A stretch of 64,000 nucleotides of DNA from Micromonospora sp. NBC_01796 (GCF_035917455.1 NZ_CP109078.1:5812001-5876000), one strand, 5' to 3'; counted from the stretch's first letter, positions 16,691 through 23,800 are shown. Numbers and translations: made by a program. The notes: generated by a model from the sequence alone, not told the origin.

Positions 16691-17248
16691 TCAGTCGCGG
16701 CGTCGGGGTGCGGGTGGGTGACCGCGGTTCGGGTCGTGTTTTCGGAGGGAGCCCTCGCTTTCGTTGGCGAGTCGTTGTAGCAGCCATTCGGTTGCGGCGT
16801 GCACCTCGGTGGCGGCATTGAGCGGGGTCTCGATCGGTGTACTGGTGTGGGCGTCGACCTGGTGGCCGCCGCAGCCGATGGGGTCGGAGTCACAGCTGAG
16901 GGAGATCGTGGTGTGCACCTGCCATGGCGGTCCGGGGCGGTGGTACGGCATGCTGCCCGCTGGGGCGCACAGGACGTCCACCCAGATCTGATTCGATCCC
17001 CCTTCGCCCGCCAGTATCGTGACCGGGAACTCCGGTTCGGGCCCGAGCCGCTGGTAGCGGAAGCGGTTCAGGGGGACGCCCCAGAGCTGGGCGTCGGATC
17101 GTGCACCCAGCTGCTGCCCGACCAGGAAGAGGGTTTCGTCGGCGGACTGCAGAAGCTGACGAACACGGTCGTGTTCCGTCCGATCTGCGAGGGCGGGGAA
17201 CAGCCAATCGACCTTGCCTAGCGGCAGCGGAATGTCCCGAGAGGTCAC
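16691..17248 (-). CDS. Unknown 185-residue protein (intact parent of duplicated gene)
   Basis: This encodes 185 residues from a GTG start at 17248. The N-terminus DIPLPLGKVDWLFPALADR is followed by helices (VRQLLQSADETLFLVGQQLG). A strand-rich centre contains LNRFRYQRLGPEPEFPVTIL and GGSNQIWVDVLCAPAGSM, then a region with four His/Cys positions (HTTISLSCDSDPIGCGGHQVDAH) that might bind metal. A final helix (TPLNAATEVHAATEWLLQRL) precedes a basic tail. I do not recognise the family. A frameshifted copy lies at 12284-12748 inside a 0.54-kb duplication. The gene is downstream of the recombinase on the same strand when read from right to left, but 167 bp separate them. Confidence 0.6.
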   Translation of the reverse strand: MTSRDIPLPLGKVDWLFPALADRTEHDRVRQLLQSADETLFLVGQQLGARSDAQLWGVPLNRFRYQRLGPEPEFPVTILAGEGGSNQIWVDVLCAPAGSMPYHRPGPPWQVHTTISLSCDSDPIGCGGHQVDAHTSTPIETPLNAATEVHAATEWLLQRLANESEGSLRKHDPNRGHPPAPRRRD

Positions 17249-17320
17249 GGCTCAGTCTGTGTTGCCGAACCATGCTACGTCCACCCGTTACCTGTGCGCC
17301 GCTGCGCACGGTCGGCGGCA
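16777..17320. repeat. Segmental duplication, copy 2 (544 bp; copy 1 at 12280-12820)
   Basis: The direct-repeat partner of 12280-12820. This copy keeps an open reading frame and is presumably the donor or the better preserved one. The two copies enclose about 4 kb containing the membrane protein, the 190-residue unknown, repeats A and B, the CoaD-like gene and the recombinase, so recombination between them would excise that block. Confidence 0.9.
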
Positions 17321-17403
17321 GAAGAGTGAGCCGGGAGCCATTGCGGAGTGGCGTCGAAACAGTGCGAGGTCAACCTGTCTTGCTGACGTTGGAGCTGTTG
17401 CCG

Positions 17404-17616
17404 TCATTCGGCAAAGGCAAGGCCATGCTCGGCCAGCGCTGCGGCCAGGATGCTGACCGCCTTCGGCCCGACCCCGTGCAGGGCCAGTAGATCGCGGCGG
17501 CTGTAGGCGCTCACTTGCGCAAGCGTCGTGATGCCAGCTTCGAGAAGGGCGCTGTTGGCTGGTCGCCCGATCGGTGGCAGGTCGCCGATTTGTTCGGGCA
17601 CATGGCGAGCACTCAC
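17404..17616 (-). CDS. Small helix-hairpin-helix DNA-binding protein
   Basis: This encodes 70 residues when started at the GTG at 17616. A longer frame reaching 17835 overlaps the neighbouring HAD-like gene and is rejected. The body is one HhH unit of the type seen in the RNA polymerase alpha C-terminal domain and DNA-repair proteins: IGRPANSALLEAGITTLAQV, then YSRRDLLALHGVGPKAVSIL with the hairpin sequence HGVGPKA, then AAALAEHGLAFAE. Such stand-alone small proteins are frequent in actinomycetes and bind DNA backbone non-specifically. The role is unknown. It lies 95 bp beyond the stop of the HAD-like gene, same strand. Confidence 0.75.
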   Translation of the reverse strand: MSARHVPEQIGDLPPIGRPANSALLEAGITTLAQVSAYSRRDLLALHGVGPKAVSILAAALAEHGLAFAE

Positions 17617-17711
17617 GCGATCACGATAGCCAGCCGCACCGCCGATCCGCGAAACCGGACCACACCTCGCCTCGCCGGGGTACCCGATCGGCGGCATGAG
17701 CGTGCAGGTGA

Positions 17712-18236
17712 TCAAGCTGGGTTGCCGCCCTGCGCCAGCCATTGACGGATGACTGAGAAGTCCGCTTCGGTCAGGCCTGTGTATGGGTCGACGCGGTGCA
17801 GCAGCGCCCGCGTCGGGTGATGGGCCACGACCCATCGCTGGTCGGTATCGGTTGTCTCGTCGTCAAGCCAGACGAACGATCGTCCTGCTGCCCACCGGGT
17901 CAGGAACACGGTCTTCCAGTGCAGACCGTGCCCCGGATCCTGGTCGTCGTCCGGCCAATCGACCACCGGCAGGACTAGAAGCCCGAGCCGTGGTGAGACG
18001 ACCTCGTTCGCATCCGCCATCCATGTCGTTGCCCAGACCAACTCGCATCTCAGGGCCAGCAGCCTGCGGCCGTCGCTTGGGTCAAGCCGATCGAGCAAAG
18101 GATTGCCGGTGCTGTCCGGTGGCTGTGTGGCGGCACCGATCGAGGAACGTCTCCGGCCAGCTGGCCGGGTTTTGAACGGGATCAGTGGGCCGTCTACATC
18201 GAGGAAGATCAAGGGGCGGTGGGTCAGGCCGGGCAT
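17712..18236 (-). CDS. HAD-like domain protein
   Basis: This encodes 174 residues from the ATG at 18236, which directly precedes the conserved phrase. The phrase RPLIFLDVDGPLIPF is HAD motif I (DxDG with the nucleophile Asp about residue 12). ELVWATTWMADANEVVSP carries motif II (the Thr of ATTW). The Lys of HWKTVFLTRWAAG is motif III. VWLDDETTDTDQRW contributes the motif IV acidic DD pair. It therefore keeps all four motifs of a small cap-less haloacid-dehalogenase-fold phosphohydrolase. Substrate is unknown. Similar 'HAD domain' proteins occur as accessory genes in actinomycetes. It is the most upstream of a run of minus-strand genes, with repeat core D 116 bp upstream. Confidence 0.8.
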   Translation of the reverse strand: MPGLTHRPLIFLDVDGPLIPFKTRPAGRRRSSIGAATQPPDSTGNPLLDRLDPSDGRRLLALRCELVWATTWMADANEVVSPRLGLLVLPVVDWPDDDQDPGHGLHWKTVFLTRWAAGRSFVWLDDETTDTDQRWVVAHHPTRALLHRVDPYTGLTEADFSVIRQWLAQGGNPA

Positions 18237-18351
18237 CACGCTCGAACCGTATCGTGGGGCCGATCCGGGCTGGGCCGGGTACGTGCACCCTTCGGGGCAC
18301 GGCCGGACGTCGAGTCCCACTTGCTGACTACCGTGGGCCGCCCTCGCTCGG

Positions 18352-18369
18352 CGGCAGATCCGGATGCCG
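18352..18369 (+). repeat. Dispersed repeat core D (solo)
   Basis: CGGCAGATCCGGATGCCG, the 18-bp core with C at the variable ninth-to-tenth position. No partner core or internal segment is recognisable 79 bp to the left. It sits in the divergent gap between the HAD-like and the HEAT-like genes. Confidence 0.7.
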
Positions 18370-18432
18370 TCCTCCTCTCTGATCACGGCGGCACCGGGAG
18401 TTGAAAAGCTCGGCACGGACCCGCGGAGACCG

Positions 18433-19557
18433 GTGCTCCATACTCTTGCGGTGCGGCACGAGGAGCTTCTGGCGCGGACCGACTGGTCGGCGGTCGAGCA
18501 TGCGCACAGCGGGATGCCGGAGGTGCCGCGGACACCAGAGATCCTCGCGGCTCTGCTGAGCGACGACGCTGTACGTCAGGCCAGGGCGCTTGGTGATCTC
18601 TACGGGATCATCCACCACCAGGACACCATCTACAGCGCGACAGCACCGGCGGTGGACTTCGTTGTCGCGGTGCTCGACGCCCCGCGCATGCTCACCCCGG
18701 TGGCGGCGCGAGGCGGTGTCGGCACCGTACCGATGCGGGCCGCTTTGCTGGATTGGTTGACGTCGGTTATGGATGCGGTAGCGGCCTCGGGTGAAGCGGT
18801 CTCGGGTGAGGCGACGGACATCGACGCGTGCCGTGCCGCTCGCCCGCGTGTCTTTCGCGCCGCGTGGGCGATGCGTGAGGATCCTGACCCGGCGATCGTG
18901 CGTGCCGCGCTGGGCACGCTCGCATGTGTGTTGGACGACGGGTCAGAACTCAAACGCCACCGCCCCGAGGTGGCGGCCTGGATGGGTGAGCATGCTCTGG
19001 CTCGCTCTGACCGGTGTATCCGTGTCCTGGCGGTTTTGACTCTCACGTCCTGGGCGTACGACACCTCGCCGGTTCTTCGCGACGATCCGGATGCCGTGGT
19101 ACGGGCAACCGCCGCGCTCTCGCCCGCCTTTGCTGTCAAGCCGGAGGGGACCCGGGCGCTTATCGATGTTCTGTCCAATCCGGCCGATGCAGCCTGGTGT
19201 CAGCAGATTCTTCCGTATTTCGGGCGGATCTACCCGTTCAAGCTGCTGCCTGTGGCGATCGACCGGGCCACGCTGGAGGAACTCGTTAGGGCTTTGGGGC
19301 TGCTCCTCGCCGAACCACCCGATGGCACGTACGTCGGCGACTGGGGCGCAAGGCTGCGTGCGAAGGCGTTCCCGGGCGGGTTCCCGCCGCCGCAGCCGCT
19401 CGACGCGACTCAGCAGGCACTGTTGGACCTGGTCGCGATGCACTGTTTCGGTCCAGCCGCCCCGCCGCGTCGGTTCGCCGCCGACACCCGGATGGCGCTG
19501 CGCGGTCTCGTGCCAGGCGGCCAGGTCTCCCAAGGCGCGGCATCCGCAGAATGGTGA
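18433..19557 (+). CDS. HEAT-repeat-like protein
   Basis: This encodes about 374 residues. The GTG at 18433 has a GGAG 4 bases upstream; a GTG at 18451 is equally possible, and an ATG at 18364 lies inside repeat core D and is unlikely. The N-terminus (TDWSAVEHAHSGMPEVPRTP, LLSDDAVRQARALGDLYG, IIHHQDTIYSATAPAV) is the hallmark start of a bacterial HEAT-like family in which short helical repeats follow a 'W...EHAYG...VP' entry. Paired helices continue throughout (DPAIVRAALGTLACVL; DPDAVVRATAALSPAFAV). Such proteins act as scaffolds, and members are often found beside polymorphic toxin genes as candidate immunity proteins. No toxin is next to this one. It is flanked by repeat cores D and E. Confidence 0.7.
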   Translation: MLHTLAVRHEELLARTDWSAVEHAHSGMPEVPRTPEILAALLSDDAVRQARALGDLYGIIHHQDTIYSATAPAVDFVVAVLDAPRMLTPVAARGGVGTVPMRAALLDWLTSVMDAVAASGEAVSGEATDIDACRAARPRVFRAAWAMREDPDPAIVRAALGTLACVLDDGSELKRHRPEVAAWMGEHALARSDRCIRVLAVLTLTSWAYDTSPVLRDDPDAVVRATAALSPAFAVKPEGTRALIDVLSNPADAAWCQQILPYFGRIYPFKLLPVAIDRATLEELVRALGLLLAEPPDGTYVGDWGARLRAKAFPGGFPPPQPLDATQQALLDLVAMHCFGPAAPPRRFAADTRMALRGLVPGGQVSQGAASAEW

Positions 19558-19762
19558 CCAAGCCGGGCAGCGCGCACGACCAGGCAAGCTCCCGAGTCAG
19601 CCGCATAGCCACGCTGCTCCCGGAATTCGTCAGCACCTCGCGTCTCCGCCCATCGGCATGACCGGCGGTTGAGTCACACCTCTTTACGATGCGTAGCGTG
19701 CGGATTGCGGCACGACCCGAAGCCCTCGCACCTGGACGCATCACTGCTGACGATCGCTGAAG

Positions 19763-19815
19763 GTGACGGCTGCTCCGGCGCCACTGCACGCAGTCGGCGG
19801 CAGATCAGGGCGCCG
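19763..19815 (+). repeat. Dispersed repeat E (right half of the unit)
   Basis: GTGACGGCT at 19763 is followed 35 bases later by the core CGGCAGATCAGGGCGCCG (19798-19815), the same spacing as in unit B (14919 to 14954). The left core is not recognisable. The TCA inside the core supplies the stop codon (TGA) of the minus-strand gene ending at 19805. Confidence 0.65.
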
Positions 19816-20149
19816 TCAGTGAGGGGTGCCAGAAAGCGAAGTCGTCAGGCGGACCCAGGACAAGCGCTGTCATATCCAACAGCCGTTGGTAGTAGCTCGC
19901 CTCATAGCCGGCCAAGTGCGGTACCACTCGGGCGAGGTCCTGCTCGCGTGCTGCAAGAACATCCCACCACCGATCATCGAGGTCGCCGCCGTTGATCAGC
20001 CACGTACTGATGCAGCCGGCGGCGCCGGCATCGAGCATGACCATCTCGACCCCCGCGATGTCGACGGCCGTCAGACGGGCAGGAAACGCAGCCTCCCTGT
20101 GCGCCGCCCAGAGTTCGGCAACAGCCTTGATGCGGTCATCATCCGTCAT
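19805..20149 (-). CDS. Unknown 114-residue protein
   Basis: The ATG at 20149 begins MTDDDRIKAVAELWAAHREA. The rest alternates amphipathic helices and a few strands (VDIAGVEMVMLDAGAAGCIS; NGGDLDDRWWDVLAAREQDL; SYYQRLLDMTALVL) and ends in FAFWHPSLTAP. It is acidic overall and has no signal or membrane segment. I do not recognise a named family. Small acidic single-domain proteins of this look are common among actinobacterial accessory genes, including immunity genes, but this is only an analogy. Its stop codon is contributed by repeat E and unit F starts 54 bp upstream of its start, so the gene is tightly bracketed by two repeat copies. Confidence 0.6.
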   Translation of the reverse strand: MTDDDRIKAVAELWAAHREAAFPARLTAVDIAGVEMVMLDAGAAGCISTWLINGGDLDDRWWDVLAAREQDLARVVPHLAGYEASYYQRLLDMTALVLGPPDDFAFWHPSLTAP

Positions 20150-20203
20150 CCGGAACAGCCCTCCGATCGCCGGGACCCTTAAAGAGAGTAGGCACACTAC
20201 TTT

Positions 20204-20300
20204 CGGCAGATCAGGATGCCGGCACCGCGGGGGGCCGAACACCGAGCGTGACGGCTGGTCGTCTGCCTGTGCACACGACCAGCGGCTACTCGGTTCGTTG
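20204..20300 (+). repeat. Dispersed repeat unit F
   Basis: Core CGGCAGATCAGGATGCCG (20204-20221) is followed by 61 bases containing CACCGAGCGTGACGGCT and a perfect 9-bp inverted repeat GCTGGTCGT / ACGACCAGC around CTGCCTGTGCAC. The expected second core position (20283) starts CGGC but has diverged. It matches unit B along the first 79 bases. Confidence 0.75.
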
Positions 20301-20404
20301 ACCTGCGACCGTGGCCCGGCCAGGCTTCGGTCGAGACGCCCGGGCTGTCGCTCACTCTTCGGCTGCCACGCTGGTCGTGTGGCTCTCATTTTGCCTGCGC
20401 GGCT

Positions 20405-20640
20405 CGGGCACCGCCCCAGGGCGGGAGGGGCTCAAGAGCGCCTCTGTGTGTCAAATCCTTGCTGGGTGCCAGCTTGAGTTGATCTTTGATGAGGTGTCGG
20501 TAGAGAACCTTGGTCAGCCGCCGTTTCAGGCGGGTCGCGCCTCGGCGGGTGTCTTGCCCTCACGGAGTTTGCGCGGGTAGTAGACATGGCCGCGGGCGTC
20601 GAGGACGACGACCGTGAGTAGCCCGGTCTAGGGGCCGTCG
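20405..20640 (-). pseudogene. IS110-like transposase C-terminal remnant, frameshifted
   Basis: On the minus strand one frame reads VYYPRKLREGKTPAEAR and, after one frame change, the next reads RLKRRLTKVLYRHL. Together these resemble the C-terminal end of IS110-family transposases ('YYxRKxxEGKTPxEARRxLKRxLxxxxYRxL'). Nothing of the catalytic DEDD or Tnp-20 core remains. It marks an old insertion at the right side of the repeat-bearing island, directly downstream of the SUFU-like gene. Confidence 0.55.
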
Positions 20641-21296
20641 TTGCCACGTCCGGCCTCGCTTGGGGTCCGCGACGCCTGGTCGTCTGTTACTGAGGGCCGG
20701 TTCAGGTCGGTGACCAGTAGCGGCTGTCGTTCGCCAAGCATGGTCAGTAGACCGTTGGTGCCCCGCTGTCGAGCTTGCGCGTATTCGTCGGTGGTCAGGC
20801 CGACTACCTGCAGGAACTGCACTCGGCCGTGTGGAGTGTGGGTTGTCCCGAGTTCTGGGTCCTCGACGAAGGTTAGGGCCGTAAGCGCCGTTTCGTGGTC
20901 CTGGCGGATGGGGCCGTTGGCGTTGATGTGGTGGCCGGGTTCGAACCTGTTGCCGCTGGAGATCATGTACCGGGCGAGGTTCTGCAGCAGGTTTGCCGCC
21001 CAGATCGGCGGTGCGGTGTCACCGGTGTCGCGGGTGATCCGGATGGTGAGCTCGAAGCCCCAGCCCGACTCGTCGGGGTTGTCGGTTTCCTTGGCGTACA
21101 GCTCGCTCATGCCGTAGCCGATGGTGTGCCAGTGCGGCACGGGCTCGACACGCTGGTAGAAGCTGACACCGTCGAGCGGATCTGGTCCACCCAGCGCGAA
21201 GCGGTGCAGCGTGCCGTAGTGCTTCGGCTTCACATCGGGATACAGCTCGGCGAGCCGGGCGTCGATAGCGCCCCACCCGGGAGCTTCGGAGGTCAT
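20628..21296 (-). CDS. Suppressor-of-fused (SUFU)-like domain protein
   Basis: This encodes 222 residues from the ATG at 21296, which has a GGAG-like run upstream. The N-terminus (APGWGAIDARLAELYPDVKP, KHYGTLHRFALGGPDPLDGV) and the middle (HWHTIGYGMSELYAK, SGWGFELTIRI, PPIWAANLLQNLARYM) match the bacterial SUFU domain, in which a G-x-G-x-S-ELY turn and a W-G-FELT strand are typical. Bacterial SUFU proteins are known as immunity components in polymorphic toxin systems, where they neutralise secreted effectors. No toxin gene is adjacent, since the neighbour is an IS110 remnant. It may thus be an orphan immunity gene, or serve an unrelated role. Confidence 0.8.
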   Translation of the reverse strand: MTSEAPGWGAIDARLAELYPDVKPKHYGTLHRFALGGPDPLDGVSFYQRVEPVPHWHTIGYGMSELYAKETDNPDESGWGFELTIRITRDTGDTAPPIWAANLLQNLARYMISSGNRFEPGHHINANGPIRQDHETALTALTFVEDPELGTTHTPHGRVQFLQVVGLTTDEYAQARQRGTNGLLTMLGERQPLLVTDLNRPSVTDDQASRTPSEAGRGNDGP

Positions 21297-21642
21297 TGAA
21301 AGATCAGAACACGCCGGGTCGGGGTGTCTGCACGGACCTCCTGAGTGGCGAGGCAGGCGGCCCGTGCTCGCCCCGGACATCGCGGGCGACGGCCGGCCAT
21401 AGGACGACCACTGGAGCGGTCCGCCGCAAGGAGAATCCCGCAACGCCATCCCGCGACCGTCATGACACGAACGGACGCCGACAGGTCCGCCTGATCAGCG
21501 GCGTATGCGGATCCGTGCGTCATCCGTATGAGAGGCCACTCTTGTGGTCGGCTAGATCGAACGGGGTGGCGCAGTTCGGGCAGTTGAGCCGACCGAAAAG
21601 GCAAGTGAGGGCGATCGCTCTCGAGTCCCGGCCTGCCTGAAG
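21297..21642. other. Intergenic stretch between SUFU-like gene and IS5-like remnant
   Basis: About 350 bp with only short conflicting open frames and no recognised protein or repeat. It includes the promoter of the SUFU-like gene and, near 21600-21640, probably the broken 5' part of the transposase remnant that follows. Confidence 0.45.
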
Positions 21643-21798
21643 GGCCTCGGCTGGGTCGTCGAGCAGACCATCGCCCTGCCGCACTGGTTCCGACGCCTAC
21701 GGACCCGCTGGGATATCCGCGATGACATCCACGAAGCCTTCCTCACCCTGGCCTGCGCGATCATCTGCTGGCGCAGACTCCAACGCTCAAAGAGTTAG
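21643..21798 (+). pseudogene. IS5-family transposase C-terminal remnant
   Basis: The frame reads GLGWVVEQTIALPHWFRRLR, then TRWDIRDDIHEAFLTLACAI, then ICWRRLQRSKS and a TAG at 21796-21798. This is the standard C-terminus of IS5-type DDE transposases ('WVVERTFAWLHWFRRL...IHxAFLxLACxxICWRxL'), including the catalytic-Glu helix region. No upstream part of the gene remains. An AGAGTTAGGAGCTCT sequence at the stop resembles the common right end of this IS group. It closes the accessory island on its right. Confidence 0.8.
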
Positions 21799-21804
21799 GA
21801 GCTC

Positions 21805-23292
21805 TTAGTCGGCCAGCTCGACCAAGGGGAAGGCCCGGTGCCGTCGGGGCGGGATCAGGAAGTTCTGTCGACGGGTGCAGGTGAGGAAGCGTTCCAGGCC
21901 GTTGTCCTGCTCGGCCACCCGGTGCTTGCGCGCCAGGTCTACCGCGGCCTGGCTGTGCCGCATGCGGGCGAAGACGTCGGCGGTCGGCACGAAGAGGCTG
22001 AAGTGCAGCTTGGGTTGACTGCTGCCGTCCGGTACGTCCATCGGGTCAAAACCGGGGCCGTCCACCCGCAGATGCATCGGGGTACCGTCCGGCGCCCGGG
22101 AACTGCGCTGGAGGGTGGACAGGTGCCCCATCCGACGCTCACCAGGGGGCAGGCCGACCCCTCGGGCGGTCAGTTCGGCGTAGTCCGGCCCACGGTTGTC
22201 GGCCGGCAGGAACGACGGCCCACCGCCGTCGGTGAGCTGGTCGGTGTTGCCCGGATGCACCGGCGGGGCGTGGAACATGTACTGCACCCGTTTGCTGAAG
22301 TTGCCGTTCTCGCTCGGCGGGGTGTCCGGCGAGGCCATGTCGTAGAACTGGAGCATGTCGAGGATGACGTGCGACAGGTGCTGGATCCCGCCGTTGTCGA
22401 GGTAGTCGCCGGGGCGGGCGGTGGTCAGCCGGGCCGAGGGGTGGCCGGCGAAGGTGCAGATCGCCGGTGGGCCGGAGGCGTTCGTCTGCTGGTCCGAGAA
22501 ACCCATCCACATCGGGGAGTCCGGCTGGATGAACCGGGCGTAGGGCAGCCGGTTCTGCTCGGCCACCGAGCGGGGCAGGCCGACCTGGGTGAACATGTGT
22601 CGGCTCGAGGTGACCGTGAGCAGCCCGGCGAAGTCGGGCGAGGGTGTCGGCGCACCGGCCAACATGTCGCTGCCGTCGAACCAGCCCAGCACGTCCTGGA
22701 TGACCGCCGCACGGTCACTGCGGAAGGTGAACATCAGGTCGTTCTGTTCGATCCGGACCGGAACGGTGAAGCGTTTCTTGGTGACCCCCGGGTTGTCCGG
22801 GTGCACGTCGGTGGGCGCCGGCACCGCCTCCTCCAACACCGAGCGGGCCGGGTCGGCGAGCAGCCGGGGCAGGTGCGCGCCGACCAGGTCCCCGGTGAGA
22901 CCGCCGGGCAGCCGCCGGAAGTACGGCAGGCCGTACGACACGAAGGTCAGCAGGCCGGCCGCGCCGAACGCGTACCGCGACTCCAGCAGGGTGAGCACCC
23001 GGGTCAGCTCCCGCTGGTCGTCCCGGCCGGGGCTGCGGGCGAGCGCGGCGGTCAGGTACACGGTGTGCACCGGCGGCGTGACGAACGGTCCGCCGGTGGG
23101 CGAGGACTGCTCGGGCGCGCTGAACCGGGCGACGTCGAACTGGATGTCGGGCAGGTCCGCCGCCGGGTCCGATGCGGCCGGACGGATCGGGGTACGGGCG
23201 CCGTCCGAGCAGGCCGCCAGCGCGGACGCGGCCATCGCCAGCGCTCCGCCGGCCAGCATGGTGCGGCGGCTTAGCCGGGACGGGGCGCCCAT
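21805..23292 (-). CDS. Tat-exported lipoprotein, possibly DUF7405-like
   Basis: This encodes 495 residues. The N-terminus has a twin-arginine motif (LSRRTMLAGG) followed by a hydrophobic core and a lipobox Cys (SALAAC, about residue 28), so it is exported folded and lipid-anchored. The body has conserved-looking aromatic and His-rich phrases: VHTVYLTAALARSPGRDDQR, RHMFTQVGLPRSVAEQNRLP, MWMGFSDQQTNASGPPAICT, HLSHVILDMLQFYDM, and a C-terminal ERFLTCTRRQNFLIPPRRHR with its F-P-L-V end. This reminds me of a family of Dyp-peroxidase-like Tat proteins, but a heme ligand cannot be assigned. It begins 3 bp after the stop of the CdiI-like immunity gene, so it is probably co-transcribed with it. Its relation to toxin function is unknown. 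Confidence 0.7.
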   Translation of the reverse strand: MGAPSRLSRRTMLAGGALAMAASALAACSDGARTPIRPAASDPAADLPDIQFDVARFSAPEQSSPTGGPFVTPPVHTVYLTAALARSPGRDDQRELTRVLTLLESRYAFGAAGLLTFVSYGLPYFRRLPGGLTGDLVGAHLPRLLADPARSVLEEAVPAPTDVHPDNPGVTKKRFTVPVRIEQNDLMFTFRSDRAAVIQDVLGWFDGSDMLAGAPTPSPDFAGLLTVTSSRHMFTQVGLPRSVAEQNRLPYARFIQPDSPMWMGFSDQQTNASGPPAICTFAGHPSARLTTARPGDYLDNGGIQHLSHVILDMLQFYDMASPDTPPSENGNFSKRVQYMFHAPPVHPGNTDQLTDGGGPSFLPADNRGPDYAELTARGVGLPPGERRMGHLSTLQRSSRAPDGTPMHLRVDGPGFDPMDVPDGSSQPKLHFSLFVPTADVFARMRHSQAAVDLARKHRVAEQDNGLERFLTCTRRQNFLIPPRRHRAFPLVELAD

Positions 23293-23295
23293 GCC

Positions 23296-23739
23296 TCAGT
23301 GGGACCGGTCGAGCGCACCGCGCAGGGTCCGGCCCAGTTCGTCGTCGCCCGGGTCGGTCAGCCGTACCGCGTGCTCGCCGAGCCCGACGAAGCCCTCCCG
23401 GGCGCCGCCGTTGCGGGTCGGGCTCACCAGCAGCTCGTCGGAGTCCCACTCGATGTCGACGTGCCGGGTGCCCTTGGCGTACGTGGCCCAGGAGCGCAGC
23501 CCGAGCGCGTCGAGCAGCGGGGCGAAGGGCGTCGGCCCACCCCGCAGGTCGGGCGTGGGCACACCGGTGCGCGAGGCGTCGAGCATCCGGCGCACCGCCG
23601 CGCCCAGTTCCCGGTCGTCGGCCGGCTCGTCGAGGAGGTCGAAGACCCCGTTGGCGATCCACAGGCCGTCGGTGGTGAGCGAGGAGGAGTACGCGACGTA
23701 CCGACCTCTGCGCAGGTCGAGTGCGGCGAGTCTGGTCAT
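23296..23739 (-). CDS. CdiI-like immunity protein, cognate to the RHS toxin
   Basis: This encodes 147 residues from the ATG at 23739. It resembles contact-dependent growth inhibition immunity proteins: an N-terminal strand-helix (GRYVAYSSSLTTDGLWIANG), a helix ELGAAVRRMLDASRTGVPTP, then LRSWATYAKGTRHVDIEWDS, NGGAREGFVGLGEHAVRL and ELGRTLRGALDRS. The block 'LGLRSWxxxxKGxRxVxIxW...TPxRNxGxxxGFxxL' is typical. It is acidic, as expected for a protein that neutralises a basic nuclease. It lies 61 bp beyond the stop of the RHS gene whose C-terminus is a CdiA-type nuclease, on the same strand, which is the standard order for toxin and immunity. Start and family are good; direct binding is inference. 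Confidence 0.8.
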   Translation of the reverse strand: MTRLAALDLRRGRYVAYSSSLTTDGLWIANGVFDLLDEPADDRELGAAVRRMLDASRTGVPTPDLRGGPTPFAPLLDALGLRSWATYAKGTRHVDIEWDSDELLVSPTRNGGAREGFVGLGEHAVRLTDPGDDELGRTLRGALDRSH

Positions 23740-23759
23740 CGGTGTCCTCGGTCGGGTGA

Positions 23760-23791
23760 GGGGACGCCCAAGGATATCGTTGGGCGTCCCC
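23760..23791 (-). terminator. Perfect hairpin between RHS toxin and its immunity gene
   Basis: A 12-bp perfect stem GGGGACGCCCAA / TTGGGCGTCCCC (23760-23771, 23780-23791) closes an 8-base loop, 9 bp after the RHS stop and 20 bp before the immunity start. It may terminate most toxin transcripts, or protect or attenuate the message so that immunity is expressed differently. Confidence 0.7.
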
Positions 23792-23800
23792 GGATGGTTG

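Noticed and set aside
16691-17248. Reading the duplicated 185-residue gene as a transposase or recombinase accessory gene
   Set aside because: No catalytic or DNA-binding motif is visible. Its duplication seems to be by segmental recombination, without terminal inverted repeats.
13990-20300. A classical integron with attC sites
   Set aside because: The repeats lack the R''/R' attC hallmarks (GTTRRRY and RYYYAAC), lie beside genes on both strands, and the recombinase cannot be shown to carry the integron-specific helix. A cassette-like analogy is kept as hypothesis only.
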